A stretch of DNA of 64,000 nt, taken from assembly GCA_000961585.1 (NCBI GenBank), contig LADN01000035.1:1-64000 (forward strand), read 5' to 3'. The notes beneath the pieces were generated by a model that worked only from the letters and a program-made list of their open reading frames with translations, was not told the DNA's origin and did not search any database. The translations under genes and the position numbers were made by a program. This stretch comes from Peptococcaceae bacterium BRH_c4a. GTDB taxonomy: Bacteria > Bacillota > Desulfotomaculia > Desulfotomaculales > Desulfocucumaceae. Positions 26,128 through 34,335 of this stretch are shown one piece after another. Within the stretch, counting starts at the first letter, position 1. Each line of letters opens with the position of its first letter.

Positions 26128-28920
26128 TCAGGCACAGGTTTCTCTTTTTTTACTCTTATTTACTACATCCAGATAAACCCTGGCAGTGTCGGAGGCTATT
26201 TGTTTCCAGCTATATTGTCCCAAAACCTTGTTGTAGGCATTTTTCCTGAGATTTTCGGCGTGCCTGGGGTCATCAAGTATTTCTGTTACATACCGGGCAA
26301 GAATATCTGCCCTTCCCGGCGGGACCTTTATTCCGTCTATGCCGTGGCTTATTATCTCCGCAAGGCCCCCCGTCTCCGAAACCACCACCGGGATTCCCGC
26401 CGCCATGGCCTCCAGGGCCACAATACCAAAAGGCTCATAGGTACTGGGGAAAACGGCCACCGAGGACTCCGCCAGGAGTCTGTTTCTGCCCTCGTCATTG
26501 ACAAAGCCTATGAAATCCACACTATCGGACACACCCAGACGGTGGGCAAGATTCCTTAGATCTTCTTCATAGGGGCCTTTACCGGCCACGGTCAAAACTG
26601 CTCCGGGGTGTTTTCCTTTAATCATGGGAAGAGCTTCAATAAGCACCTGCACCCCCTTTTCAGGCACCAGCCTCCCCAAAAACATTATTTTTGGGCACCT
26701 GCCGGTCATCTGTTCAACTGCTTCATACTTTACAACCAGGTTTTTCACATCAACCCCATTTGGTATTATCCTTATCCCCCCCGGGGCTTCCCCGAAAAGC
26801 CTTAACACTTCCCTGGCCATGTATTGGCTGCAGCATATAAGCCCATCAGCCCTGGAAACCAGGTCTCGCTCAGCACCGTGTATCTGACTTTGCAAGTCTG
26901 TAAATATCCCTCTGTTGCGCCCATACTCAGTAGCGTGAATGGTCACCACCAGCGGAAGGCCGCTTTTTTCAGCAATATCCCTGGCCGCATCACGCACCAG
27001 CCAGTCATGAGCATGCACAAGGCTATAATAACCCCCTGATAAGCCGGTTTCCTCAACCAACCTGACCATACCGGAATTAAGACATTTGAGCCACTCCAGA
27101 AAATCAGCGGCCTGCAGTTCTTTTTGATCCACCCTGTGCACGCACACCCCTGTGTCGTCCACCGCATACAGAGGTTCACCCCTGGCCGGGCAGGTAAAAA
27201 CATGCACTTCAATCCCCAGTTGAGACAAGGCCCGGGAAAGATCATACACATGTCTGCCCAACCCCCCCACGGTGCGAGGCGGGTATTCCCAGGACAGCAT
27301 GATCACCCTCATTTTTGAATGGCTGAACAGCACTGGACAAACTCTAACCGAACGGAATACCGTGTAATCCAGGTCAGGAAAAATATTGTTTTTGCTTTCC
27401 AATTGATTCAGAAATGCAGTATCCACCGATTCCGACTCAATCTGGCCGGACAGTGTTAAAAAGTTTTTCAAATGACCGGTAACTCTTTCGGTGGCATAAC
27501 CCACTGTGGTTTCTTCCTTGAGGATGAAGGCCCAGTCACTGCTCTGGGCCAACAGTAACTCCCTTCCAGCCTGGTTCAGCGCCCTTCTCTCCACACCCCC
27601 GGGCGATCGATAAATGTTAGCCATTTCCGTCATTCTGGATTCAGCCACATGCTGATGCTTATATATCCAATCGTTTCTGGGGTTAAGCCAAACGTAGCTG
27701 AAACCACCCTCACCCCAACTGCTCATGGGAAGATCCGCCATCTGGCTGTCAGGGTAAACAGACAGATAATCCCCGGGAGATATCGTTTTAATTCCACCAA
27801 CGGAATCCGCAAGCCGGAGAACATTTTCCAGCCATACAGGTCCTTCATGCCACCAGTGACCGAATAGCTCCGCATCATAAGGAGCCAATACCAGCGGTGT
27901 TCTTTCCATCCTGCCGGAGGCCTTCTGAAATTGCAGCGCCCGTGACCTCACAAAATCCATGGCATGTATTTCCGCTATCCTTAGAGCCCTATGGGGATTA
28001 TATACTTCCTTATGATCTTCCCCGCCTGTAATCCTATAATATTTATAGCCGGTATCCACCCTTATTTTTCCATCCGGAAGGTAGGGCCTCAGATACTCTC
28101 CCTCCAAATCGTGAGCGATGTCCCGGTAAAACTCCCGGTAGGCCGGGTGTCCGGGATAACCCATTCTCCTTTCCCACACCTGCCGCGAGCTTTCCGGATC
28201 CCGGCCGAAAACCGCCAGCCCCGACCGGCACCTGACGGGTGAATATATTCCGCATTCAGGTTCAGGCACAGAGGATAAAAGTCCATGGGTATCCGCCATA
28301 AAATATTTAACCCCGGCGTCCTTTAACAAATCATCAATACCCTTGTCATAGGCGCACTCGGGAAGCCAGAAGCCCGGCGGCAACCGTCCGAATAATTTCT
28401 CAAACAGGCCAAGGCCCACCTCAATCTGGGCCCTTCTTCCTTCCCGGCTGTGAACCAGCGGCAAAAAACCGTGCGTGGCAGCGGTGGTAATAAGTTCCAG
28501 ACCGCCTTTATCAGAAAGATCCCTGAATTTTAACCATAAGTTACCACCGCTGCCCAGAAAATACCTCCGGACATTTTCTAAATGCCGAAGGTATTTTACC
28601 GAAAGATTATTAATATCCCTGTTATTTTTAGTTCTTTCAGTTTCAGCAACCCCCAGTTCAATCATCCGGTCCAGGTATGCTGAATACTTCTCCTTAAGAA
28701 GATCATCAGTCAACATGGAAAGCAGTGTGGGAGAAAGAGAAAGTGTCAGGCGAAAGTTCACACCTTCGCCCACCAACCTCTCAAATGACCACAGCAGGGG
28801 AATATAGCACTCGCTACAGGACTCAAACAGCCAGCGCTCCTCCAAAAAATCGTCGACCTCCGGGTGGCGCACAAAGGGCAGGTGAGCATGTAAAACCAGC
28901 GCAAGGTAACCGTTAGCCAA
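26128..28920 (-). CDS. GH57 alpha-glucan branching enzyme fused to GT4 glycosyltransferase
   Basis: A 930-residue two-domain protein. Residues 1 to about 530 are GH57: HAHLPFVRHP at 11-20, the nucleophile motif WLPECAY at about 185-191 and YDAELFGHWW with the second catalytic acid, then the DUF1957-type C-terminal region of GH57 branching enzymes. From about residue 537 a complete GT4/GT5-like glycosyltransferase begins (LSWEYPPRTVGGLGRHV) with donor-binding FLGRLVPEKG and PSTYEPFGIVALEAMAAG. It would both extend and branch an alpha-glucan. No internal stop separates the halves. Confidence 0.9.
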   Translation of the reverse strand: MANGYLALVLHAHLPFVRHPEVDDFLEERWLFESCSECYIPLLWSFERLVGEGVNFRLTLSLSPTLLSMLTDDLLKEKYSAYLDRMIELGVAETERTKNNRDINNLSVKYLRHLENVRRYFLGSGGNLWLKFRDLSDKGGLELITTAATHGFLPLVHSREGRRAQIEVGLGLFEKLFGRLPPGFWLPECAYDKGIDDLLKDAGVKYFMADTHGLLSSVPEPECGIYSPVRCRSGLAVFGRDPESSRQVWERRMGYPGHPAYREFYRDIAHDLEGEYLRPYLPDGKIRVDTGYKYYRITGGEDHKEVYNPHRALRIAEIHAMDFVRSRALQFQKASGRMERTPLVLAPYDAELFGHWWHEGPVWLENVLRLADSVGGIKTISPGDYLSVYPDSQMADLPMSSWGEGGFSYVWLNPRNDWIYKHQHVAESRMTEMANIYRSPGGVERRALNQAGRELLLAQSSDWAFILKEETTVGYATERVTGHLKNFLTLSGQIESESVDTAFLNQLESKNNIFPDLDYTVFRSVRVCPVLFSHSKMRVIMLSWEYPPRTVGGLGRHVYDLSRALSQLGIEVHVFTCPARGEPLYAVDDTGVCVHRVDQKELQAADFLEWLKCLNSGMVRLVEETGLSGGYYSLVHAHDWLVRDAARDIAEKSGLPLVVTIHATEYGRNRGIFTDLQSQIHGAERDLVSRADGLICCSQYMAREVLRLFGEAPGGIRIIPNGVDVKNLVVKYEAVEQMTGRCPKIMFLGRLVPEKGVQVLIEALPMIKGKHPGAVLTVAGKGPYEEDLRNLAHRLGVSDSVDFIGFVNDEGRNRLLAESSVAVFPSTYEPFGIVALEAMAAGIPVVVSETGGLAEIISHGIDGIKVPPGRADILARYVTEILDDPRHAENLRKNAYNKVLGQYSWKQIASDTARVYLDVVNKSKKRETCA

Positions 28921-28937
28921 ACCCAGACCTCCTTCAA

Positions 28938-29474
28938 TTAACCGGCTGATTGAGTATCATACCCCATGTAAAAAGGCATAGTCTGAACAACATCCATCAG
29001 CTCAAGGTTTATATCCATCTTTACCCCGGCGGCCTTTTTCACTGTCTGGTAAAGGTCAAAGGCCCTCGCCAGCTGGTCAGGGACGGCTTTTTGTTTAGGG
29101 GCCGTGTCGGATCTGGGCATAGGAGGAGTAACAATCTTATCTGATTTAATTAACGGGAAAAAAATTCCGTCCGTAAGTTTAACCCCAATTTCGAAACAAT
29201 ATAATGAGCCAGGTTCCAAATCATCAAAATACCAGTTCATGGTGAAGGGCAGAGGCTTTATTTCGCTGACCAAATCATAATCATAGTCGGAATTCTGGTT
29301 CTCCCGGACAGAATACAGCCTGATAAAAGCTTCTCCCGCCCTTGTCACGGTTTCCCACCGGCTTAATGACAGCTCCCAGTAAACAAAAACTTTCCTGGGC
29401 CCCTGACAAAAAAACCCAATTATATTCCTGTCATATAATTGGGGCAGTGACTCTTCGCAGGCAATCAAGAACAT
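28938..29474 (-). CDS. DUF4912 domain protein
   Basis: A 178-residue protein with the DUF4912 pattern: LPQLYDRNIIGFFCQGPRKVFVYWELS, an arginine-containing strand segment IRLYSV, and a beta-sandwich-like remainder (NWYFDDLEPGSLYCFEIGV). The domain is of unknown function and often lies beside GH57/glycogen genes, as here (17 bases upstream of the GH57-GT4 gene). A carbohydrate-binding or regulatory role for this enzyme is an inference. Confidence 0.8.
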   Translation of the reverse strand: MFLIACEESLPQLYDRNIIGFFCQGPRKVFVYWELSLSRWETVTRAGEAFIRLYSVRENQNSDYDYDLVSEIKPLPFTMNWYFDDLEPGSLYCFEIGVKLTDGIFFPLIKSDKIVTPPMPRSDTAPKQKAVPDQLARAFDLYQTVKKAAGVKMDINLELMDVVQTMPFYMGYDTQSAG

Positions 29475-29596
29475 CCCTCTTTTCCATATTTAGTAACACT
29501 TGTCAAATATTACCATATGGCCACCGGTATTTCAACTCTTGCTGCTTATAACACATTGACATATACCACATCGTTCACATATATGCCTAAAAAATT

Positions 29597-30037
29597 TTAC
29601 CCTTTGCAATTTTTGCAATGACCAAATATTTTCAACTGGTGGTTGTGCACCTCGAAGTCCATATCCCGCTTAACCCGAGTTTCAAGATCTTCCAGCAGGT
29701 CCTCCTCCACCTCCAATATTGCCCCGCATTTCACACAAATCAGGTGATGATGATGGTGACCTGCCGCCTCACCGTCACCAAATTCGTATCTTTTACGGCC
29801 GTCACCAAAATCCATGCTGTGTATTATATCAAATTCGCAAAAAAGCTCCAGCGTACGGTAAACAGTAGCCAGACCCGCATCCGGCGCCTTTATCTTAACC
29901 AGGTTATATACCTCCTCGGCGCTGAGATGCTTGTCCTTGTTTTCCAGCAATACTCTCAGTATATACTCTCTGCGGGAGGTAAGCTTATGCTCCTTGGCTT
30001 TAAGTTTTTCCTCCACATCGTATATAACCTTGTTCAT
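29597..30037 (-). CDS. Fur-family metalloregulator
   Basis: A 146-residue Fur/PerR-type repressor: a winged helix (LTSRREYILRVLLENKDKHLSAEEVY, GLATVYRTLELF), the metal-sensing histidine segment EAAGHHHHHLICVKCG, and a second CxxC (HCKNCKG) for structural zinc. The residues fit Fur or PerR. The excellent Fur box before feoAB favours an iron role. A second ATG (30037) has better spacing from GGGG than the ATG at 30043. Confidence 0.9.
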   Translation of the reverse strand: MNKVIYDVEEKLKAKEHKLTSRREYILRVLLENKDKHLSAEEVYNLVKIKAPDAGLATVYRTLELFCEFDIIHSMDFGDGRKRYEFGDGEAAGHHHHHLICVKCGAILEVEEDLLEDLETRVKRDMDFEVHNHQLKIFGHCKNCKG

Positions 30038-30068
30038 TACCATCCACCCCGGATACTATTTTATTGTA

Positions 30069-30098
30069 AGTATATTAGAGCCAAGTTTGACATGTCAA
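30069..30098 (-). promoter_or_regulatory. Promoter of the fur-type gene
   Basis: Minus strand: -35 TTGACA (30093-30098), 18-bp spacer, -10 TATACT (30069-30074). The -35 lies in the perfect palindrome TTGACATGTCAA (30087-30098), a possible operator. Confidence 0.75.
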
Positions 30099-30106
30099 TT
30101 TAAATA

Positions 30107-30130
30107 TAAAAAAAGCCGCCCTGACGGGCT
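30107..30130 (-). terminator. Terminator downstream of dacF
   Basis: On the minus strand the stem AGCC(A)GCCC/GGGCGGCT is followed by seven T. It separates the DacF-type gene from the fur promoter. Confidence 0.7.
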
Positions 30131-30143
30131 GGCTGGAATACAA

Positions 30144-30382
30144 GGAGACAGGAGACAGAATTGTGGCAGTCTGCTTTAATAGCGACCCTAAAGCTGCATG
30201 CATAGAGGGGGATCGACCCCAGAGTGGGAAGTTGTTTTTTATCAGTGACCTCTGTGGCAATAAAGATTATAGCTTACAGCTTACGGCTATTTTCAGAGTA
30301 GTTGGCCATGCCGCCAGCGGCACCACGGAGAATGAAAATACCCTCCGGCTTTCCCCATTCTGTCTCCCGTCTCCCGTCTCCT
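30144..30382. repeat. Truncated R1 remnant and three heptamer tracts
   Basis: From 30156 the words CAGAATTGTG, GCAGTCTGC and AGCGACCCT reproduce the left end of R1 copy 2 (21905 onwards), then the similarity breaks off near 30225. Heptamer tracts are GGAGACA (30144-30160), AGCTTAC (30271-30291) and GTCTCCC (30362-30382). A word GGCACCACGGAGAATG (30319-30334) has a near copy at 62261. No gene is seen between 30038 and 30388. Confidence 0.7.
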
Positions 30383-30388
30383 GGCGAA

Positions 30389-31618
30389 TCAACCCCACTT
30401 CCTCCTTCTCAGCATGTAACGGCGGCGGCGGGCTCTGGCCTTGTACCTGAGAGTGAAATAAATTAACCCCAGAACAATCGGCCCGTACCACCACCGGAAA
30501 AAAGGCATCTTGTCCACATCCCGGTCAGACAAAAGGTCTATACTGCCCACAGTCTTACCATCCCTGGTAAAATACATGGCGCCCACCTTCTGACCTTTAG
30601 TTACCGGCGCAGAAATATGGCCGTCAATGGTTACTTTTTTCTCGATCAGGTGATTATCGTTAAGCGGCACATTGAAAGAAAATGGCGCTGAGGTCACAAC
30701 TCCGATGTCCTCCGCCTCACCCTTCTGCACCTTTGCCCTGGCCACCTCGGATCCCTGATCCACCAGAACAACCTGCCTGAATTCATTAAAGCCATAATTA
30801 AGGAGGGCTACGGAATCCTGATAAACTCCAGAGTTTTCAGTCTTCATAACCACACTCAGAAGTTCGCGTCCGCTTCTTTTGGCACTGGACACAAGACACC
30901 GCCTGGCCTCGTCGGTATACCCGGTTTTAACCCCGGTGATTCCCGGGTACTCATAGGAGAAGCCCGGCCACATGAGCTTGTTGAGATTGACAAAATCCAC
31001 CTGGGGAATACCGTTGACCGGCCTAGGCAGAAATCTCTCGGTCTTGTAATGATAAGTCCCCACAATTTTCCTGAAGGCGCTGTTCTTCATGGCCTCCCGG
31101 GCAATAATAGCCAGATCTCCGGCGGTGGAGTAGTGGTTTGGGTCATGCAGACCGTGAGGATTGGCAAAATGAGTGTTTAATGCTCCCATGGCCTGGGCTT
31201 CAATATTCATGGCCCGCACAAACTCCTCCGCCGAGCCTCCGATATGTTCGGCCAGAGCAAAGGCTGCATCATTAGAGGATGGCAGAAGAAGGGCGTAAAG
31301 AAGATCCTCCAGAGTCAGAACCTCCTCCTCCTGCAGACCCACCGAAGAGCCCCCCACTAAAACCGCCTCCCGGGAGACCTTTACCCTGTCCCTCAAGTCC
31401 CCTTTCCTTATTGCAATAAGCCCGGTCATCATCTTGGTGGTGCTGGCAGGATACACCCTTTTATCCATGTTCTTCTGGTACAAAATCTGACCGCTTTCCA
31501 TATCCATCAACACCGCAGCCTCGGCCGAAACATCCGGCGCCGCCCATGCCACCTGCGGGAATAACCCGCTAAAAAACAATGGAAAAATTACAAACAAGCA
31601 CAGAATTCTTCTAGTCAT
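30389..31618 (-). CDS. dacF: D-alanyl-D-alanine carboxypeptidase, DacF/PBP5 type
   Basis: A secreted low-molecular-weight PBP that trims the terminal D-Ala of peptidoglycan. ATG at 31618 follows GGGGGAAGG and begins a signal peptide ending near AWA-APD. Catalytic motifs are PASTTKMM (SxxK), SSNDAA (SxN) and GVKTGYT (KTG). A PBP5 C-terminal domain and a C-terminal membrane anchor (WWYGPIVLGLIYFTL) with a basic tail follow. The frame is open 15 codons further upstream. In spore formers DacF acts on cortex cross-linking; vegetative DacA is the alternative. Confidence 0.9.
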   Translation of the reverse strand: MTRRILCLFVIFPLFFSGLFPQVAWAAPDVSAEAAVLMDMESGQILYQKNMDKRVYPASTTKMMTGLIAIRKGDLRDRVKVSREAVLVGGSSVGLQEEEVLTLEDLLYALLLPSSNDAAFALAEHIGGSAEEFVRAMNIEAQAMGALNTHFANPHGLHDPNHYSTAGDLAIIAREAMKNSAFRKIVGTYHYKTERFLPRPVNGIPQVDFVNLNKLMWPGFSYEYPGITGVKTGYTDEARRCLVSSAKRSGRELLSVVMKTENSGVYQDSVALLNYGFNEFRQVVLVDQGSEVARAKVQKGEAEDIGVVTSAPFSFNVPLNDNHLIEKKVTIDGHISAPVTKGQKVGAMYFTRDGKTVGSIDLLSDRDVDKMPFFRWWYGPIVLGLIYFTLRYKARARRRRYMLRRRKWG

Positions 31619-31688
31619 GCCTTCCCCCGCTATGGTTATGTAGACTTTATGCAGATAAAACAAACGGATTAATGTATTCTATATTAAC

Positions 31689-33656
31689 TCAGCATACCCT
31701 TTTAACAATACTTGCCACGGCCAGCACAACACAAACAAGCATTGCCGGTACAACCATCATCAGTAACGGGGCAGCCTCTCCGCCCACCGCCGTAAAAAAG
31801 CCCAGCATCCTTGCCGCCAGACCCCCAATCATGAAGGCCAGCGCCAAAACTGAAAACCATATTACCATTCCCTCTTTCCAGCCTCGCTCCTTAAAAATAA
31901 TCATCACAGAAGCTATGCAGGGAACAAAAAGAGTAAGACTTACCATGGCCACAAACTGATCCTCCGTGGACATGGGCAGGCCTAAAATTCCCGCAGTCCC
32001 GAAATCCCTGCGGATTAGCCCCATGATAAAGGCACTGGCCGATTCCCTGGGCAGATTAAGCCACCCCACTGTAATGGGATCCATGGAATTTTGTATCAGT
32101 TCCAGCGTCCCGGTTACTCTCAATATGCTGAGAAAAAGTGATCCACCCACAAAAAGAGGAAAGGCCTCCTTTATAAACTGCCACGATCGCAGCCAGGTTT
32201 TTATAAGGACGTTGTCCGCCCTGGGCACACGCAGGTGCGGCAGATCAAGCAGCAGCGGGGCTGAGAATCCGGGCAGGGCTGCTGCCATAACCACCCCGGC
32301 GGTCACCATTACCACCAGTATTATAAACACATACAGCACAAAGTAAGTAAACCCCAGCCTTGACATAATGGCCGTCACAAAAGCCAGCTGCGCTGAGCAT
32401 GGAACAGCCAGGGCCAGCAGAAATATTGCTATCCTTCTCTCCCGATCGGTGGGAAGAAGGCGGGTGGTAATGGTTGCCGCAGTAACACAGCCAAAGCCCA
32501 GTACCAGAGGTATCACAGCCAGGCCGTTTAAACCAATGAGCCCCAGGAGTCTGTCCATCAAAATGGCCACCCGGGGCAAATAGCCACTGTCCTCCAACAG
32601 AGAAAGCACCAAAAAAAAGCCTATTACCAGCGGAACCAGAAGCCCCAGAACATATGTAACCGCCATGGTAAGAAGGCCGAACTGTCCGGTAAGTATTACA
32701 CCCAATGGTGAGTCAAGATCCATGAAGGCAGCTAGATTGTTCCTCACAAAGGGCTCATAATAGCCCTCCATAACGGTTCCCTCAGTAAAATCCACCACCA
32801 CCTGGGCGAAAAAAACACCCACCACCAGGTACATCAGTGTCATTACCAGAAACAGCACAGGAAACCCGGTGAGGGGCCTGATCATTATACTCCCCAGCAG
32901 ATCCGGAAAATTCCCCGGAGACTGCAGATCACTGCTGACAAGATCAACTATTTGGTTTACCCTCTCCCGCCTTTTATTGTAGAGATAAATGCGATCATTG
33001 CCGGGAGGCAAATCCAGCATTGCGGAAATGGAGGCATCTCCCTCAAGCAGCAGAAGAGCCATTGCCTCCGAGGTTCCCAGCTCACCGGCCATTTCCGAGA
33101 GTCTTCCCTGCAAAACAGGATCCCTGCACCCGCTGCGGGCCCCGGGCAAAGCTTTCGCCAGGGCTCCTACACCAGTCCTCTCCACCGCCACTGTCGGAAT
33201 AACAGGCACACCCAGAATACCCTCCAGTGCCTCCCTGTTTACATCCAACCCGTATCTGGCCGTTTCATCAGACATATTGAGAGCTATCAGCACCGGCAAA
33301 CCAAGATCTATCAAGTGAAGGGTCAGAAAAAGATCCCTCTCCAGATGGCCGGCATCCACCACGTCTATAACCACATCAGCCGTCAGAACCAGATCCCGCA
33401 CCAACTCCTCAGCCCCGGTAAATGAGGAGATTCCATATACTCCCGGAGTGTCGATTATAATATTCTTACCTATGCGCCCATAACAAACATCCACCGTTGT
33501 TCCGGGAAAATTGCTGACATCCCCGTAAATACCGGAAAGACCATTAAATAACGCGGTTTTCCCCACATTGGGGTTTCCCACCACAACAATATAACGGGTG
33601 TCTTCTCCCACCACGGCCTTATTACCAAAATCACGGCAGTTCAATAAAAAAATCAC
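31689..33656 (-). CDS. feoB: Ferrous iron transporter FeoB
   Basis: A 655-residue membrane GTPase for Fe(II) uptake. The G domain shows GNPNVGKT (G1), a G2 threonine in NFPGTTVD, DTPG (G3) and NMSD (G4). After the cytosolic helical domain comes the membrane part with two Gate repeats and the cysteine motif AVPCSAQLAFVTA. It lies 3 bases after feoA. No feoC is present downstream. Confidence 0.96.
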   Translation of the reverse strand: MIFLLNCRDFGNKAVVGEDTRYIVVVGNPNVGKTALFNGLSGIYGDVSNFPGTTVDVCYGRIGKNIIIDTPGVYGISSFTGAEELVRDLVLTADVVIDVVDAGHLERDLFLTLHLIDLGLPVLIALNMSDETARYGLDVNREALEGILGVPVIPTVAVERTGVGALAKALPGARSGCRDPVLQGRLSEMAGELGTSEAMALLLLEGDASISAMLDLPPGNDRIYLYNKRRERVNQIVDLVSSDLQSPGNFPDLLGSIMIRPLTGFPVLFLVMTLMYLVVGVFFAQVVVDFTEGTVMEGYYEPFVRNNLAAFMDLDSPLGVILTGQFGLLTMAVTYVLGLLVPLVIGFFLVLSLLEDSGYLPRVAILMDRLLGLIGLNGLAVIPLVLGFGCVTAATITTRLLPTDRERRIAIFLLALAVPCSAQLAFVTAIMSRLGFTYFVLYVFIILVVMVTAGVVMAAALPGFSAPLLLDLPHLRVPRADNVLIKTWLRSWQFIKEAFPLFVGGSLFLSILRVTGTLELIQNSMDPITVGWLNLPRESASAFIMGLIRRDFGTAGILGLPMSTEDQFVAMVSLTLFVPCIASVMIIFKERGWKEGMVIWFSVLALAFMIGGLAARMLGFFTAVGGEAAPLLMMVVPAMLVCVVLAVASIVKRVC

Positions 33657-33659
33657 CTT

Positions 33660-33884
33660 TCATAAAAACAGCGGCTCGACACCTATAAGACAGGCCAGGT
33701 TTCTTCCTATGGCTATTTCCTGCCTGTTTCTGGATATTACCACGGGACCTGACGGCAGTACCTCCCGGCAGGTAACCACAGTTCCCTCGCAAATACCAAA
33801 ACGTATTACCTGCGATCTGATTAAATCATCAGGCAGGTATATTATCCTTATCTTTTGGCCCCTTCTGGCCTTATCCAGCGTCAC
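33660..33884 (-). CDS. feoA: FeoA
   Basis: A small SH3-like cytosolic partner of FeoB. The frame extends upstream to 33917, but GTG at 33884 follows GGAGGG by 6 bases and gives MTLDKARRGQKIRI and the usual 74-residue length. The upstream extension would also run through the Fur box. Typical elements are the central RFGICEGTVV and final AIGRNLACLIGV. Confidence 0.92.
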   Translation of the reverse strand: MTLDKARRGQKIRIIYLPDDLIRSQVIRFGICEGTVVTCREVLPSGPVVISRNRQEIAIGRNLACLIGVEPLFL

Positions 33885-33901
33885 CAAAAGCCCTCCAATA
33901 A

Positions 33902-33916
33902 TGATAACCATTATCA
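33902..33916 (-). promoter_or_regulatory. Fur box before feoAB
   Basis: TGATAATGGTTATCA on the minus strand matches the 7-1-7 Fur palindrome TGATAATnATTATCA with one mismatch. It lies between the promoter and the feoA ribosome site. The Fur-type regulator encoded at 29597-30037 is the likely ligand. Confidence 0.85.
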
Positions 33917-33950
33917 ATGCAATTAAAAAAGGAGCCGTTTACAATAACTA

Positions 33951-33979
33951 ATTATATTTTATACCCCAATCAAAATCAA
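33951..33979 (-). promoter_or_regulatory. feoAB promoter
   Basis: Minus strand: -35 TTGATT (33974-33979), 17-bp spacer, -10 TATAAT (33951-33956). Transcription would start near 33943, about 30 bases before the Fur box. Confidence 0.75.
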
Positions 33980-34051
33980 CAAAAAATGCCCTTCTATTTT
34001 TGCAGAAGGCCGGGAATAATAAATACAGTATAAATCAAAGGAGGATCATAA

Positions 34052-34201
34052 ATGGTTAACATCAACGCCCGGGAAATGGAAGTCGCTCCCCTTAATACAG
34101 ATCAGATGGATAACCTGCTGCAGGCTGAAAAAACCATTAACAAAGACACTAAATCGGGTGAAATATATCTTCTGGCGGTACAGAGGAGTCATCGGTCGTA
34201 G
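34052..34201 (+). CDS. 49-residue small protein
   Basis: An ORF with a very strong ribosome site (AAAGGAGG, 6 bases from ATG). The product begins MVNINAREMEVAPLNTDQMD and continues with a helix-forming stretch ending in GEIYLLAVQR. I do not recognise a characterised family. The last residues (RSHRS) and the stop codon run into a GGTATTT heptamer tract, so the original 3' end may have been replaced. It is cytoplasmic with no membrane segment, and is followed by a strong terminator. Confidence 0.7.
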   Translation: MVNINAREMEVAPLNTDQMDNLLQAEKTINKDTKSGEIYLLAVQRSHRS

Positions 34202-34221
34202 GTATTTGGTATTTGGTATTT
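34201..34221. repeat. 7-bp tandem repeat at a stop codon
   Basis: Three perfect units of GGTATTT begin at the last base of the stop codon of the 49-residue ORF. Confidence 0.85.
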
Positions 34222-34278
34222 AGTGCTTTGTTGCTTGAACAGGTGCAAAATGACTACTGCTTCTGATGTCTGACGGCC

Positions 34279-34322
34279 AAAAAGCCCGGTTGGGGGTGAT
34301 AATAACCCCCACCGGGCTTTTT
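34279..34322. terminator. Bidirectional terminator
   Basis: Perfect arms AAAAGCCCGGT-GGGGGT and their complement around loop GATAATA, with A tracts before and T tracts after. It serves the small plus-strand ORF and the convergent GH18 gene. Confidence 0.9.
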
Positions 34323-34335
34323 ATTTAATTTTACT

